Source of the DNA: Desulfamplus magnetovallimortis
Lineage (GTDB): Bacteria; Desulfobacterota; Desulfobacteria; Desulfobacterales; Desulfobacteraceae
NCBI RefSeq assembly: GCF_900170035.1
Contig: NZ_LT828549.1
Location: 34,845-98,844, forward strand
Direction of reading: 5' to 3'
Length of the DNA: 64,000 nt
Shown piece after piece: positions 42,032-49,703 of the stretch (position 1 is the first letter of the stretch; each line of letters begins with the position of its first letter). Under the pieces are notes generated by a model. It searched no databases. It saw only the letters and a program-made list of their open reading frames with translations, and was not told where the DNA came from. The translations under genes were made by a program, and so were the position numbers.

Positions 42032-42306
42032 AAGAGAATATGGAACCCGTTAATATCGAACAATTACTGTCAGAGGCTGATGAGCTTATTAAACAGATAA
42101 ATTCCGATTCCATCAAGGATATGGAAGAAGAATATATCATTCAATTTGAAAAACATGCCCAGGAACTTGAAAAAATAAAAGTCGTGGTAAAGGAGAAAAT
42201 CAATAAGCCGGAATTATCGGAAATAATGACAAGTTCTGAAGGTGTGCACGAAGCGATTCAGGATGTTTTGAAAGCCATACGTGGCTTGGCAAAAGATATC
42301 TCCTGA
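42028..42306 (+). CDS. Small acidic helical protein coupled to CsbD
   Basis: 92 aa, no family I recognise. It is almost entirely alpha-helical by composition, with heptad-like stretches (LLSEADELIKQIN, QFEKHAQELEKIKVVVKEKI), acidic and soluble. The start overlaps the CsbD stop codon by 4 nt, and the ribosome site GGAG lies within the CsbD tail. A role as a stress-related partner of CsbD is inference from the coupling only. Confidence 0.65.
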   Translation: MKENMEPVNIEQLLSEADELIKQINSDSIKDMEEEYIIQFEKHAQELEKIKVVVKEKINKPELSEIMTSSEGVHEAIQDVLKAIRGLAKDIS

Positions 42307-42485
42307 TTTCCATCTTATAGACCAGTCCCACACTTCAAGACAAGAACTCGTTCTAAATTTGCCGGTTACCCTTAAATTTCAATTGATAACCATATTTAGT
42401 GGTAGCTCAGAGAACTTATGATTGACGAGTTAATCTCATCACAGGATAAAGTTCATCATCCGATTATTAACCTTGGTTTATCCGA

Positions 42486-43142
42486 TTATTCACCCGGCAA
42501 CACATAAAAAAACACCGAAATAAAATGACAAAAGCTCCCGATCAAAACCAGTATATGGAAAATAGCATGATTAAATTTTATTTTTTTAATGCTGTATAAA
42601 AACGCACCGATTGTGTAAGCTATTCCTCCTGCAAAAAGCCAACTCACACCTTCCAAAGGCAAATTATGAATCAAGGGTTTTATGGCGAAAACTATAATCC
42701 AACCCATAATTACATAAACAATTGTCGAAATAAGTTTGAATTTTCCTGTAAAAAAAAGTTTCAGAATGATTCCTGTCAAAGCCATGCCCCAGGAAATACC
42801 GAAAATCACCCAACCGATCATCCCTTTAAGAGTTATCAGTGTAAAAGGAGTGTAGGTTCCTGCTATGAGAAGATAAATGGATGCGTGGTCAACGATATTA
42901 GATCTGTTTCTCAGCTTTGAAGTTTTAACGCTGTGGTAAAACGCAGATGACGCGTATAATATCATCATGCTGGCTCCAAAAATGCCGAAACTGACAATAT
43001 GCCAAATATCTCCATGCATATTTGCATGTATAAGCAGAAATACCGAAGCAATAATGCTCAGGATGAAACCGACTGCATGGGAAATAATATTGATATTTTC
43101 TTCTGCTGGCGGATAGTAATTTTTAGCTTTAATATTTTTCAT
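42486..43142 (-). CDS. Hemolysin III (HlyIII/PAQR-family) membrane protein
   Basis: 218 aa from the ATG at 43142, preferred because AAAGG precedes it by 7 nt; an ATG 6 codons upstream exists. Seven hydrophobic helices. Family histidine motifs: NIISHAVGFILSI in the first helix, SAFYHSVKTSKLRNRSNIVD with DHASIYLLIAGTYTP in the middle, and HAIFHILVLIGSFCHFISVF at the end. These place the usual metal-binding His/Asp residues. HlyIII proteins are thought to act on membrane lipids or fluidity; haemolysin activity is not implied. Confidence 0.88.
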   Translation of the reverse strand: MKNIKAKNYYPPAEENINIISHAVGFILSIIASVFLLIHANMHGDIWHIVSFGIFGASMMILYASSAFYHSVKTSKLRNRSNIVDHASIYLLIAGTYTPFTLITLKGMIGWVIFGISWGMALTGIILKLFFTGKFKLISTIVYVIMGWIIVFAIKPLIHNLPLEGVSWLFAGGIAYTIGAFLYSIKKIKFNHAIFHILVLIGSFCHFISVFFYVLPGE

Positions 43143-43196
43143 CAGGTACCTTTTGTGCATTTTAAAGTTTTTGAGGGGCTTCCTTCATTGCCCAGT

Positions 43197-43382
43197 TTAC
43201 ACTTTCGGAAATAATATTCCCATTTGTTGGGCATTTCCATCCAAAAAATAGCCCTTTCTTTCTACTCTCACCACGGTATTGGGCACTGCTTCGGGATGCT
43301 GAATCATCCCAATGGCATAGTGAAAATTGGGGTCAAACATTTCTCCCCAGGCAGCAATTATGTGAAGCGGCCTGATCATCAA
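43197..43382 (-). pseudogene. GrpE C-terminal (beta-wing) fragment
   Basis: 61-codon minus frame. GEMFDPNFHYAIGMIQHPEA and VPNTVVRVERKGYFLDG parallel the GrpE pattern G-x-FDPNxHEAV ... P-x-TVV-x-V-x-x-KGY-x-L-x-GR that forms the beta-wing. GrpE is the DnaK nucleotide-exchange factor of about 190 aa; the long N-terminal helix is absent and no dnaK is nearby. This is therefore a relic, not a gene; where it came from is unknown. Confidence 0.6.
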
Positions 43383-43593
43383 GACAGAATAATTTCTGAT
43401 CTAACAAGGCTACATTCAGCTGATTTTCTTATTCCCGAAATTCTCATGTAAGTATCAACCATTTTTATATACAATATAAATATTTGAGAAATAACTCATT
43501 TTATAAAATCAATTGTCAACTGCCCATTAATCTATTATTATTTTAATGTATTAATAAAATATTAATTTATTAGGTATGCGAGAGGGAATCAAA

Positions 43594-43866
43594 ATGCCTT
43601 TAGTCAAAGTCAATAAACACCATCAAATTGTCATACCATTAGAAATCAGAAAAAGATATAAAATTACTCCCGGTGATTACCTGGAGGTAGATGACAAACA
43701 AGGAGACATCTCATTGACTCCGGTGCGAGTAGTGCAGAGCCGGAGAGAAGAGGTGTTTCAGGATATTTTTGGCATTTGGAAAAAAACCAAGGATGAGCCT
43801 TTGGAAGAAATCGAGTCTTTGGTTGATGAAGCCGTCCAGCATGTAAAGCAAAATAGCCATGTATAA
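43594..43866 (+). CDS. AbrB/MazE-type antitoxin (SpoVT-AbrB domain)
   Basis: 90 aa from ATG 43594, preceded by GAGGGA; an in-frame ATG 6 codons upstream has no site. The SpoVT-AbrB swapped-hairpin domain spans residues 1-45 (PLVKVNKHHQIVIPLEIRKR, then YKITPGDYLEVDD). The helical tail EEIESLVDEAVQHV should contact the toxin. It overlaps the PIN toxin gene by 8 nt. It binds DNA and represses the operon. Confidence 0.88.
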   Translation: MPLVKVNKHHQIVIPLEIRKRYKITPGDYLEVDDKQGDISLTPVRVVQSRREEVFQDIFGIWKKTKDEPLEEIESLVDEAVQHVKQNSHV

Positions 43867-44335
43867 GGTTGTCTTGGACTGCAATATTCTCATTAGTGGC
43901 TTAATCACTCCCAGGGGAAATCCCGCTCAAATTTTGCGAATAGCATATGAACGCCAGGTGGAATTGATGGTTTCGCCGGAAATCATAAAAGAATATTGGC
44001 GGGTACTGCATTACCCCAAAATTGTCAAACGCTTAGAAAAAATGGGTATTCCCATTTCTACTGCCGAAAGCATTTTGAAAAATTTTAACGAAATTGCCAC
44101 GGTAACCTTGGGGGATTTAGAGGTTAAAGTGATTGCAGACGATCCCACTGATGACAAATTTTTGAGTTGTGCTGTTGAAGGAGAGGCTGATTTTATCGTG
44201 AGTGGAGATGACCATCTTTTGAGTGTCAAAGAGTTTCAGGGGATTCGGATATTGACACCGCAGGCTTTTTTAGAGATGAATGTTCGTGAATATCCCTCCT
44301 GGCCTCCTGACTCCAATAGATGGTACGGTAATTGA
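43859..44335 (+). CDS. PIN-family toxin
   Basis: 158 aa. The acidic pocket is visible: VVLDCNILISGLITPRGNP (first Asp), EIIKEYWRVLHYP (Glu), and VIADDPTDDKFLSCAVEGEA with DFIVSGDDHLL (later Asp residues). It belongs to the PIN family found with AbrB-type antitoxins; a metal-dependent RNase. The last 20 residues (VREYPSWPPDSNRWYGN) are not family-like, suggesting the 3' end was rewritten by a rearrangement. The start overlaps the antitoxin stop by 8 nt. Confidence 0.85.
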   Translation: MYKVVLDCNILISGLITPRGNPAQILRIAYERQVELMVSPEIIKEYWRVLHYPKIVKRLEKMGIPISTAESILKNFNEIATVTLGDLEVKVIADDPTDDKFLSCAVEGEADFIVSGDDHLLSVKEFQGIRILTPQAFLEMNVREYPSWPPDSNRWYGN

Positions 44336-44551
44336 ACGCCAGAATATCGCCATCCCATAGTTGCGTAATTGATCCCGAAAGTCCCCATGTATTAAATTTA
44401 GGGTCAAAAGCACAGCTTTCTGGATAGCGATATCCAGGTCACTTGATAATTCTCCAATCATCATAACCAATGGTTCGGACAGTTTTTCAATATCAGAATA
44501 TCTGAAAAGATAACTTTCTAAAATTATTGAGTCTGATTTTTTTAGTTTCAA
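44336..44551 (-). CDS. Doubtful reading frame, unrecognised
   Basis: A minus-strand frame that starts at a TTG at 44551 and runs on to 44270, overlapping the PIN gene tail. Its first 60 residues (SYLFRYSDIEKLSEPLVMMI, then AIQKAVLLTLNLIHGDFRDQ) look protein-like, but there is no good ribosome site and no family is recognised. It could be a relic of a rearranged gene. Otherwise this stretch is intergenic. Confidence 0.2.
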
Positions 44552-44608
44552 AATAACAGACTCTATAAAAACAAATACTTACAAAAACTGTTCTAATTGT
44601 TGTAACTG

Positions 44609-46030
44609 TCATGGTTTTATGACAATTGTTGGATAAAGCCCTTTCTTATGTCCTTCTGGATATGGTTGCAGGGTATTAAAGGAGATGTATTGATTTTTCT
44701 GTGCATGGCCTTTTTTCTCACTTCCGTTAAAGAAGGCACCGTTTGCCTCAAGAATGTGGTGAATTCTGTCCTTGAAGGCTGTAACAAAACTTGCTCCATT
44801 CCCCTCAAAATACATGTTCCCCATGGATATGCCGGAGGTAATTCCTGAGAATTTTTCTATTGGAATGCTGTGATTTGCAAGGTCTTCATCATCCTTTATC
44901 ATACCCCATACAAGCTGTCCTGGTGGGATGGTTAATGACTCCTTCACATCAATGATGGTGTGGGGCATGATTATGGAGTCCTTTCCTATGGTAAGTCGTC
45001 CGTCCGGGCATCCTCTCAGAAAGCTGTTAAAGCCTACAAACACATTTGTCCCAAGGTCAGCTTCAATGATTTTTGCACCATGAGCGGTTACATTAAAACC
45101 CTCAAGCTGGGAATTGATTATATAGCAGTTCTCCTGTGCATTGGCTCCCTTGCCAAGGTAAGAGTTTTGCAGATATGCCCTCTGTGAGACAAGAACATTT
45201 TCTCCAATGGTTGTTGTTGGTTTAACAACTGCATAGCGATCTAATGATGCACTGGTTGGAACTGATGTTGAATGTTCAATATTTACAACATCAAAAACCC
45301 TCTGGAATGCCTCTTTTCTGTCCTCTACAAAATCTATGAAAAGCCCCTGGGGCGGCGCTGTGGGAGATATGAAAATATAATCGTTCAGTTCATCCACAGG
45401 GTGTTGATAAATAAAGTTGAATTCACCAGGATTGCGTACCCAAACCGTACCTGCTGCAATATCAAGGTGACTTACCTCACCTGCCTGAACATAGGCAAAT
45501 CTTCTGATTACACAGTCTCTTATTGTTGTAAGATCAGCAGTTGCAAAGGGGCCAAGAAAGCATCCGTCAGATGGAGAGCCATGAATATTGGCATAATTCA
45601 TGGAAATGGTATCTTTTATGAAAAATTCCTCAAGGGTTTCAGGGTCATGGGAGAAGTTGTGTACAAGTGTTTTTATCAGCAGACTGTCAGTGATATTGAT
45701 CTCTTCATCCCTGTTTACCGGGATTTCGAAGCACTGGTATTGGAACAGATCTCCTTTTTTCTTAAGTTCATCTCCTCTGATATCGCTTTTGTAAAGAAGC
45801 GAGTTGATCACGTTACAGTGGCCGAGAAAATAACTTCCGGCAAGGTTTGAATGTTTAAACTGAAAGCTCAATGGATGGTGGGGAGATATTCCGAAAAAAG
45901 CGTAAAATTTTATCATCTGGCCAAGAGGAATGGCATTCTGGGCATAGGGATTGACCTCAAATTCCAGTTCCCTCAGATTGATATTCACCCGCTGGATTAT
46001 CCTGTCATAAAGGTTCTCTAACTCTTTCAT
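44609..46030 (-). CDS. Left-handed beta-helix (hexapeptide repeat) protein of unknown substrate
   Basis: 473 aa. No start-of-protein catalytic domain is recognised. Scattered hexapeptide repeats occur from about residue 160 to 390 (TADLTTIRDCVIRRFAYVQA, TTTIGENVLVSQRAYLQNSY, NVFVGFNSFLRGCPDG, LTIGKDSIIMPHTIIDVKES). The architecture resembles DUF4954-like or sugar-nucleotide acyl/nucleotidyl-transferase beta-helices. No nucleotidyl-transferase GxGxR motif is present, so it is not a GlmU-type enzyme. RBS AAGGA. It lies 35 nt downstream of the CBS-domain gene on the same strand. Confidence 0.6.
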   Translation of the reverse strand: MKELENLYDRIIQRVNINLRELEFEVNPYAQNAIPLGQMIKFYAFFGISPHHPLSFQFKHSNLAGSYFLGHCNVINSLLYKSDIRGDELKKKGDLFQYQCFEIPVNRDEEINITDSLLIKTLVHNFSHDPETLEEFFIKDTISMNYANIHGSPSDGCFLGPFATADLTTIRDCVIRRFAYVQAGEVSHLDIAAGTVWVRNPGEFNFIYQHPVDELNDYIFISPTAPPQGLFIDFVEDRKEAFQRVFDVVNIEHSTSVPTSASLDRYAVVKPTTTIGENVLVSQRAYLQNSYLGKGANAQENCYIINSQLEGFNVTAHGAKIIEADLGTNVFVGFNSFLRGCPDGRLTIGKDSIIMPHTIIDVKESLTIPPGQLVWGMIKDDEDLANHSIPIEKFSGITSGISMGNMYFEGNGASFVTAFKDRIHHILEANGAFFNGSEKKGHAQKNQYISFNTLQPYPEGHKKGLYPTIVIKP

Positions 46031-46065
46031 ACTCTTTCCTTATCTTAAGAATTTCTTGGTTTGTA

Positions 46066-46701
46066 TCATTTTTGTGCTTTGACATTATTAATAACCAGAG
46101 TAAATACATCAGAGAGTCTTAAAACTCCTACAACCTCTTCTTCTCTTGTTACCAGCATGGATAACCTTTTTCGAGAAGCCATCTGGTAGGCGGCTGTGGC
46201 AAGGGATGTATTTTCATCAATAAAGTCATTATCTGCAACTTCTTTCATAAAATCCTCAACCTTCATGCCCATGATTTCAGGATCTGCATATATCTTGTCA
46301 ATGGAAGTATTTTTAAGGTAGGCATCTTCCCGCAATCTTGTAATATATTTTGAAGAGAAACCAAACTTTCTTATCTGTTCAATATTTTTCATCCCTTCAT
46401 TTTTAGTTTCCAGAGCAGTCAATATATTAAGCTGGCTGAGTTTACCTATCACTTTTCCTTCAGAGTTGACTATAAGCAGAATCCAGTGAGGGTTGTTATC
46501 CACAGGCTCTTTTCCCTTAAAAGCGGAAGTCTTGCAGTTTCCCATTTTAGTGTCATCTGTCGTTTCCACTGATTTGTTGCTGCAAATAGTATTTGTTTTT
46601 GCATTTTCAAGTGCAAAAACTGCTTCCATAAGGGTTGCACCTTCTGAAATGGTCGGATACTCAGAAATAGGCACCATTGAGTCTTTGACAATGTTATTCA
46701 T
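46066..46701 (-). CDS. CBS-domain pair protein
   Basis: 211 aa from the ATG at 46701 (GGAG 7 nt upstream); a longer frame to 46767 exists without a site. CBS 1 begins KDSMVPISEYPTISEGATLM and includes HWILLIVNSEGKVIGKLSQL. CBS 2 has KVEDFMKEVADNDFIDENTS and RLSMLVTREEEVVGVLRLSD. The long insertion between the first CBS halves (residues about 40-75) is unusual. CBS pairs bind adenosine nucleotides and regulate partner proteins; the partner here may be the downstream beta-helix protein, with which it forms an operon. Confidence 0.8.
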   Translation of the reverse strand: MNNIVKDSMVPISEYPTISEGATLMEAVFALENAKTNTICSNKSVETTDDTKMGNCKTSAFKGKEPVDNNPHWILLIVNSEGKVIGKLSQLNILTALETKNEGMKNIEQIRKFGFSSKYITRLREDAYLKNTSIDKIYADPEIMGMKVEDFMKEVADNDFIDENTSLATAAYQMASRKRLSMLVTREEEVVGVLRLSDVFTLVINNVKAQK

Positions 46702-46885
46702 TTTGAAACTCCGATTACAGGTTAATATTTCATGTTGGTCTGTTATTAGATGCGAATTTTCTATCATGCATGCTATTTTATATCAAGCCTCGCTTCGCAT
46801 TAGCTGTTTATGGTTTATGAAAAGAGAAAATGAGGCTTCTGCAAATTTAAACTGAGTTTTGAATGGTATTGGGTGTATTATTTGT

Positions 46886-47254
46886 CTATAAATTAAGTTC
46901 GAATACAATCCTTAAAGAATAGTTAATTTCCTCTACTTTGTTTTTTGACAATTTACCTCGAATTTTGATCAATCTTTGTCGATGATCTATTGGACGTGTC
47001 TGTAAACAGTCTGCTAAGGATTTTTTTGAAAGACCGTTGTCGGGTGAAGGAAGAATTTCAACATTAGTGTTTATCATAGCTTTTTTAGCACTCCATTCAG
47101 TAATTGGAACAACTTGAATAACAGGGACTCTTTCATTATAAATGTCGTTAGTTACAACTACACATGGCCTGATTTTTCCAGTTTCTGAACCTTTTGTGGG
47201 CTCAAGATTAACGTCAATAATCATACCTCTTTTCAAGACAGTCATTCTGGCCAT
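46886..47254 (-). CDS. MazF/PemK-family endoribonuclease toxin
   Basis: 122 aa. The MazF fold is readable: VLKRGMIIDVNLEPTKGSET with the GSE(T)GKIRPCVVV core, the TNDIYNERVPVIQVVPIT strand and PSPDNGLSKKSLADCLQTRP with the conserved Ser/Asp. It cleaves RNA in a sequence-dependent way. The start overlaps the antitoxin stop by 13 nt, so the pair is translationally coupled. Confidence 0.9.
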   Translation of the reverse strand: MARMTVLKRGMIIDVNLEPTKGSETGKIRPCVVVTNDIYNERVPVIQVVPITEWSAKKAMINTNVEILPSPDNGLSKKSLADCLQTRPIDHRQRLIKIRGKLSKNKVEEINYSLRIVFELNL

Positions 47255-47475
47255 CCGTTTAGTGCATCTTCTGTCAATTCTTTGAGTTCGTTATCTTCAG
47301 AATAAATTTCAGAGTATAAATCAGCGGATTTTTTTAGACTTTCAAGTTCAATTTCTTTCTTGAAATGATCTATAGCCTCACGAAGCATAGAGCTTTTATC
47401 CTTAAATCCATAGAGTTTGAAATTACTCAAAAACTGGGCTTGAGTTTCTTCAACGCTGAATTTTGCCTGTAACAT
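47242..47475 (-). CDS. Antitoxin of the MazF pair
   Basis: 77 aa. Likely a ribbon-helix-helix DNA-binding N-terminus (FSVEETQAQFLSNFKLYGFK, then SSMLREAIDHFKKEIE) with an acidic C-terminal tail that would block the toxin (SEIYSEDNELKELTEDALNG). Strong RBS AAAGGAG. It is first in the operon, the usual antitoxin position, and is expected to autorepress. Confidence 0.75.
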   Translation of the reverse strand: MLQAKFSVEETQAQFLSNFKLYGFKDKSSMLREAIDHFKKEIELESLKKSADLYSEIYSEDNELKELTEDALNGWPE

Positions 47476-47699
47476 ATAGTCTCCTTTAGGGTGCTCATAT
47501 CATGGCCTTATTTACAGGCCTATTTTAGGTACCAATGCTAAAAAAGTCAATGAAAGATGCCTAAAACGGAGTTAATCAATTTGAGAAGTATTGATTTGCC
47601 CGTCTAAATTGTGTATAAGTTCGTTCTTTTGACTGTTGATGCGGACGAGTGGAAGCCCGCTTAATAAATTCTCCCTCACTAAATATCAAAAAGGTGGAT
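47476..47699 (+). promoter_or_regulatory. Leader region of the queuosine operon
   Basis: 224 nt between the divergent antitoxin and queD starts. A short hairpin, GCGGACGAGTGGAAGCCCGC at 47641-47660, lies 40 nt before the queD start. I looked for the preQ1-I riboswitch pattern, which would fit the operon, and did not find it. Promoters for both directions must be here. Confidence 0.35.
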
Positions 47700-48104
47700 A
47701 TGCTCACAATAACAAAAGAATTCTTGTTTGATGCTGCCCATAAGCTATGGCGCAGCGAACTCTCCGATGATGAAAACCACGCCCTTTACGGGAAATGCAG
47801 CCGATTTCACGGCCATACCTATCGACTCCGGATAACAGTTTCAGGCACCGTTGGGCCGGATGGTATGATTATCAATTTTGAAAAACTTAAAAAACTTGTT
47901 ACCGATTCCATCATTGAGAGGTATGATCATGCTTATCTCAATGAACTGGAGGAGTATCAGGATCTGCCTGTAACAGCCGAAAACATGGTGCAGTATATTT
48001 TCAATGTTCTTGCTTCAATACTTTATGAAGAGAAAGTCGCTCTTGAATCAGTTGTTCTCTATGAAACTCCCACTTCCTGGGCCACAATGACACGGGACAG
48101 CTAA
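47700..48104 (+). CDS. queD: 6-carboxytetrahydropterin synthase
   Basis: 134 aa from ATG 47700 with AAGGTGG upstream; the open frame extends to 47649 but without support. It converts dihydroneopterin triphosphate to 6-carboxy-tetrahydropterin, an early step to 7-deazaguanine. Zinc histidines: FDAAHKL, and the pair in SRFHGHTYRLRITVSG. The catalytic Cys is in YGKCSRFHGH. C-terminal Glu in SVVLYETPTSWATM. The length is standard. First gene of queD-queE, which are 5 nt apart. Confidence 0.9.
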   Translation: MLTITKEFLFDAAHKLWRSELSDDENHALYGKCSRFHGHTYRLRITVSGTVGPDGMIINFEKLKKLVTDSIIERYDHAYLNELEEYQDLPVTAENMVQYIFNVLASILYEEKVALESVVLYETPTSWATMTRDS

Positions 48105-48109
48105 AAAAA

Positions 48110-48754
48110 ATGGCAGACAATATTCTTGAAGCATCCGAAATATTCCATTCCCTACAGGGAGAAGGCCCCCTGGCTGGGCGACCGGCTGTTTTTTTGCGTC
48201 TTAGTGGCTGTATAAAGCCTTTTTGTCCCTGGTGTGATACTCTGTATTCTTGTCACAGCGGCAGCGGTGAGAAGATTTCAGTTGAAAATATTTGTGCAAA
48301 GATACTCTCCTATAGAAATGATTTTGTGGTTATCACTGGAGGTGAACCGTTTTTACAATGGCACAATGGACTGCAAATACTGGAAAAGTCCCTTCTTGAT
48401 AAAGGATGCAGAATTCAGTATGAAACAAGCGGAAAAGTTGTTATCCCTGAATCATCCAAAGGCATTAAGGTCTGCTCTCCCAAATATATAAATGGCTCCT
48501 GGCACTTTGTGGAAGATAATATTAAAAGAGCTGATTTTTTTAAGTTTGTGGTCTCTGAAAATTTCCGGCAGGTTAAGGCATTTGTTGAAAAACATGACAT
48601 TTCCCGTGAAAAAGTGTGGATTATGCCTCTGGGAGCATGCCGCCAGGAACAGTTGGCCCTGCTTCCCTCCCTGTGGGAGTTTTGTGTTGAAAACAGGTTC
48701 AGTTTTTCGCCGCGGCTTCATACCCTGACATTTGACAATCAAAGGGGAATTTAA
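48110..48754 (+). CDS. queE: 7-carboxy-7-deazaguanine synthase (radical SAM)
   Basis: 214 aa. Ring-contraction enzyme using SAM and a [4Fe-4S] cluster, second step after QueD. N-terminal EIFHSLQGEGPLAGRPAVFL is the family signature. The cluster motif is SGCIKPFCPWCDT, a CX4CX2C variant rather than CX3CX2C. VVITGGEPFLQW contacts SAM. C-terminal FSFSPRLHTLTFDNQRGI is conserved in QueE. It follows queD by 5 nt and is probably co-transcribed with it. Confidence 0.92.
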   Translation: MADNILEASEIFHSLQGEGPLAGRPAVFLRLSGCIKPFCPWCDTLYSCHSGSGEKISVENICAKILSYRNDFVVITGGEPFLQWHNGLQILEKSLLDKGCRIQYETSGKVVIPESSKGIKVCSPKYINGSWHFVEDNIKRADFFKFVVSENFRQVKAFVEKHDISREKVWIMPLGACRQEQLALLPSLWEFCVENRFSFSPRLHTLTFDNQRGI

Positions 48755-48956
48755 GAGCCTGAATGTTTCAAGAGTCAAAAAAGGGTGCATAGTCAGTATG
48801 GTTTTTGAAGGGACTTGAAGAATCTTAATGTTTAATTCTACTTTGTTAACTTCGCCCGTATTCCCTGAAAATCAGGGAAATAAGTCTCATTTAAATAGGC
48901 TTTAAAATAAAGACGTTACAACAATACCTTCGCTAAATTTAAAAGGATTATTAATT

Positions 48957-49616
48957 ATGACCGATTCAGTAGTAGTTTTTTCCGGAGGTATGGATTCAAC
49001 GGTTTTGATGGCCGACATCTTGGGAAAAGGAAAAAACGTACAGGCTTTAAGTTTTGATTATGGTTCACGGCACAACGACAGGGAGCTTCTTTGTGCTGCC
49101 ACTTTTTGTCAGGAACACAAGATAGAGCATAGAATTGTAAAACTTCCATTTATCAATGAGCTTTTTTCATCCAGTCTATTAAAATCAGGCAAAGATGTTC
49201 CAGATGGTTCCTACATGGAGGAGAACATGAAAAGCACCGTGGTTCCCTTCAGAAACGGCATCATGCTCTCCATTGCCGCAGGTTTTGCCGAGTCAATTGG
49301 TGCGGGTGAAGTGCTTTTGGCCTCCCATTCCGGGGATCACTTTATCTATCCTGATTGTCGTCCGGAGTTCAACGAGGCCTTTTCCCGTGCGGTATTTATG
49401 GGTACCGGTGAGCAGGTCTCTATCAGATTTCCCTTTGCCAACATGGATAAGCGGGATATTGGCGATCTTGGAAGGGAACTTGGAATTGATTTCACTACCA
49501 CATGGACATGTTACAAGGGAGGGGAGATTCACTGCGGCACATGTGGAGCCTGCGACGAGAGGAAATATGCTTTGCGATATGATGAAGGGTTTGATCCTAC
49601 AAACTATGCAATTTAG
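48957..49616 (+). CDS. queC: 7-cyano-7-deazaguanine synthase
   Basis: 219 aa. Converts 7-carboxy-7-deazaguanine to preQ0 with ATP and ammonia. PP-loop VVFSGGMDSTVLM near the N-terminus, FDYGSRHNDRELLCA, VVPFRNGIMLSIAAGFAESI and GDHFIYPDCRPEF are family blocks. The zinc site is TWTCYKGGEIHCGTCGACDE. It lies 202 nt downstream of queE on the same strand. The length is typical and all motifs are intact. Confidence 0.93.
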   Translation: MTDSVVVFSGGMDSTVLMADILGKGKNVQALSFDYGSRHNDRELLCAATFCQEHKIEHRIVKLPFINELFSSSLLKSGKDVPDGSYMEENMKSTVVPFRNGIMLSIAAGFAESIGAGEVLLASHSGDHFIYPDCRPEFNEAFSRAVFMGTGEQVSIRFPFANMDKRDIGDLGRELGIDFTTTWTCYKGGEIHCGTCGACDERKYALRYDEGFDPTNYAI

Positions 49617-49668
49617 AACTTGCAAATAACAATTTCAAGAGCAAATACTCATATCGTTTTTATGATAG

Positions 49669-49687
49669 AGGTGGCCGGAGTCCACCT
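49669..49687 (+). promoter_or_regulatory. Hairpin just upstream of queF
   Basis: Stem AGGTGG / CCACCT with loop CCGGAGT, ending 16 nt before the queF ATG. It is too small for a riboswitch I know and has no T-tract. It could modulate queF translation; this is weakly supported. Confidence 0.3.
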
Positions 49688-49703
49688 ATGAAGGTTTAGA
49701 CCA

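Noticed and set aside
47476..47699. preQ1 riboswitch upstream of queD
   Set aside because: Neither the stem-loop plus A-rich tail of preQ1-I nor another known preQ1 class could be found by eye.
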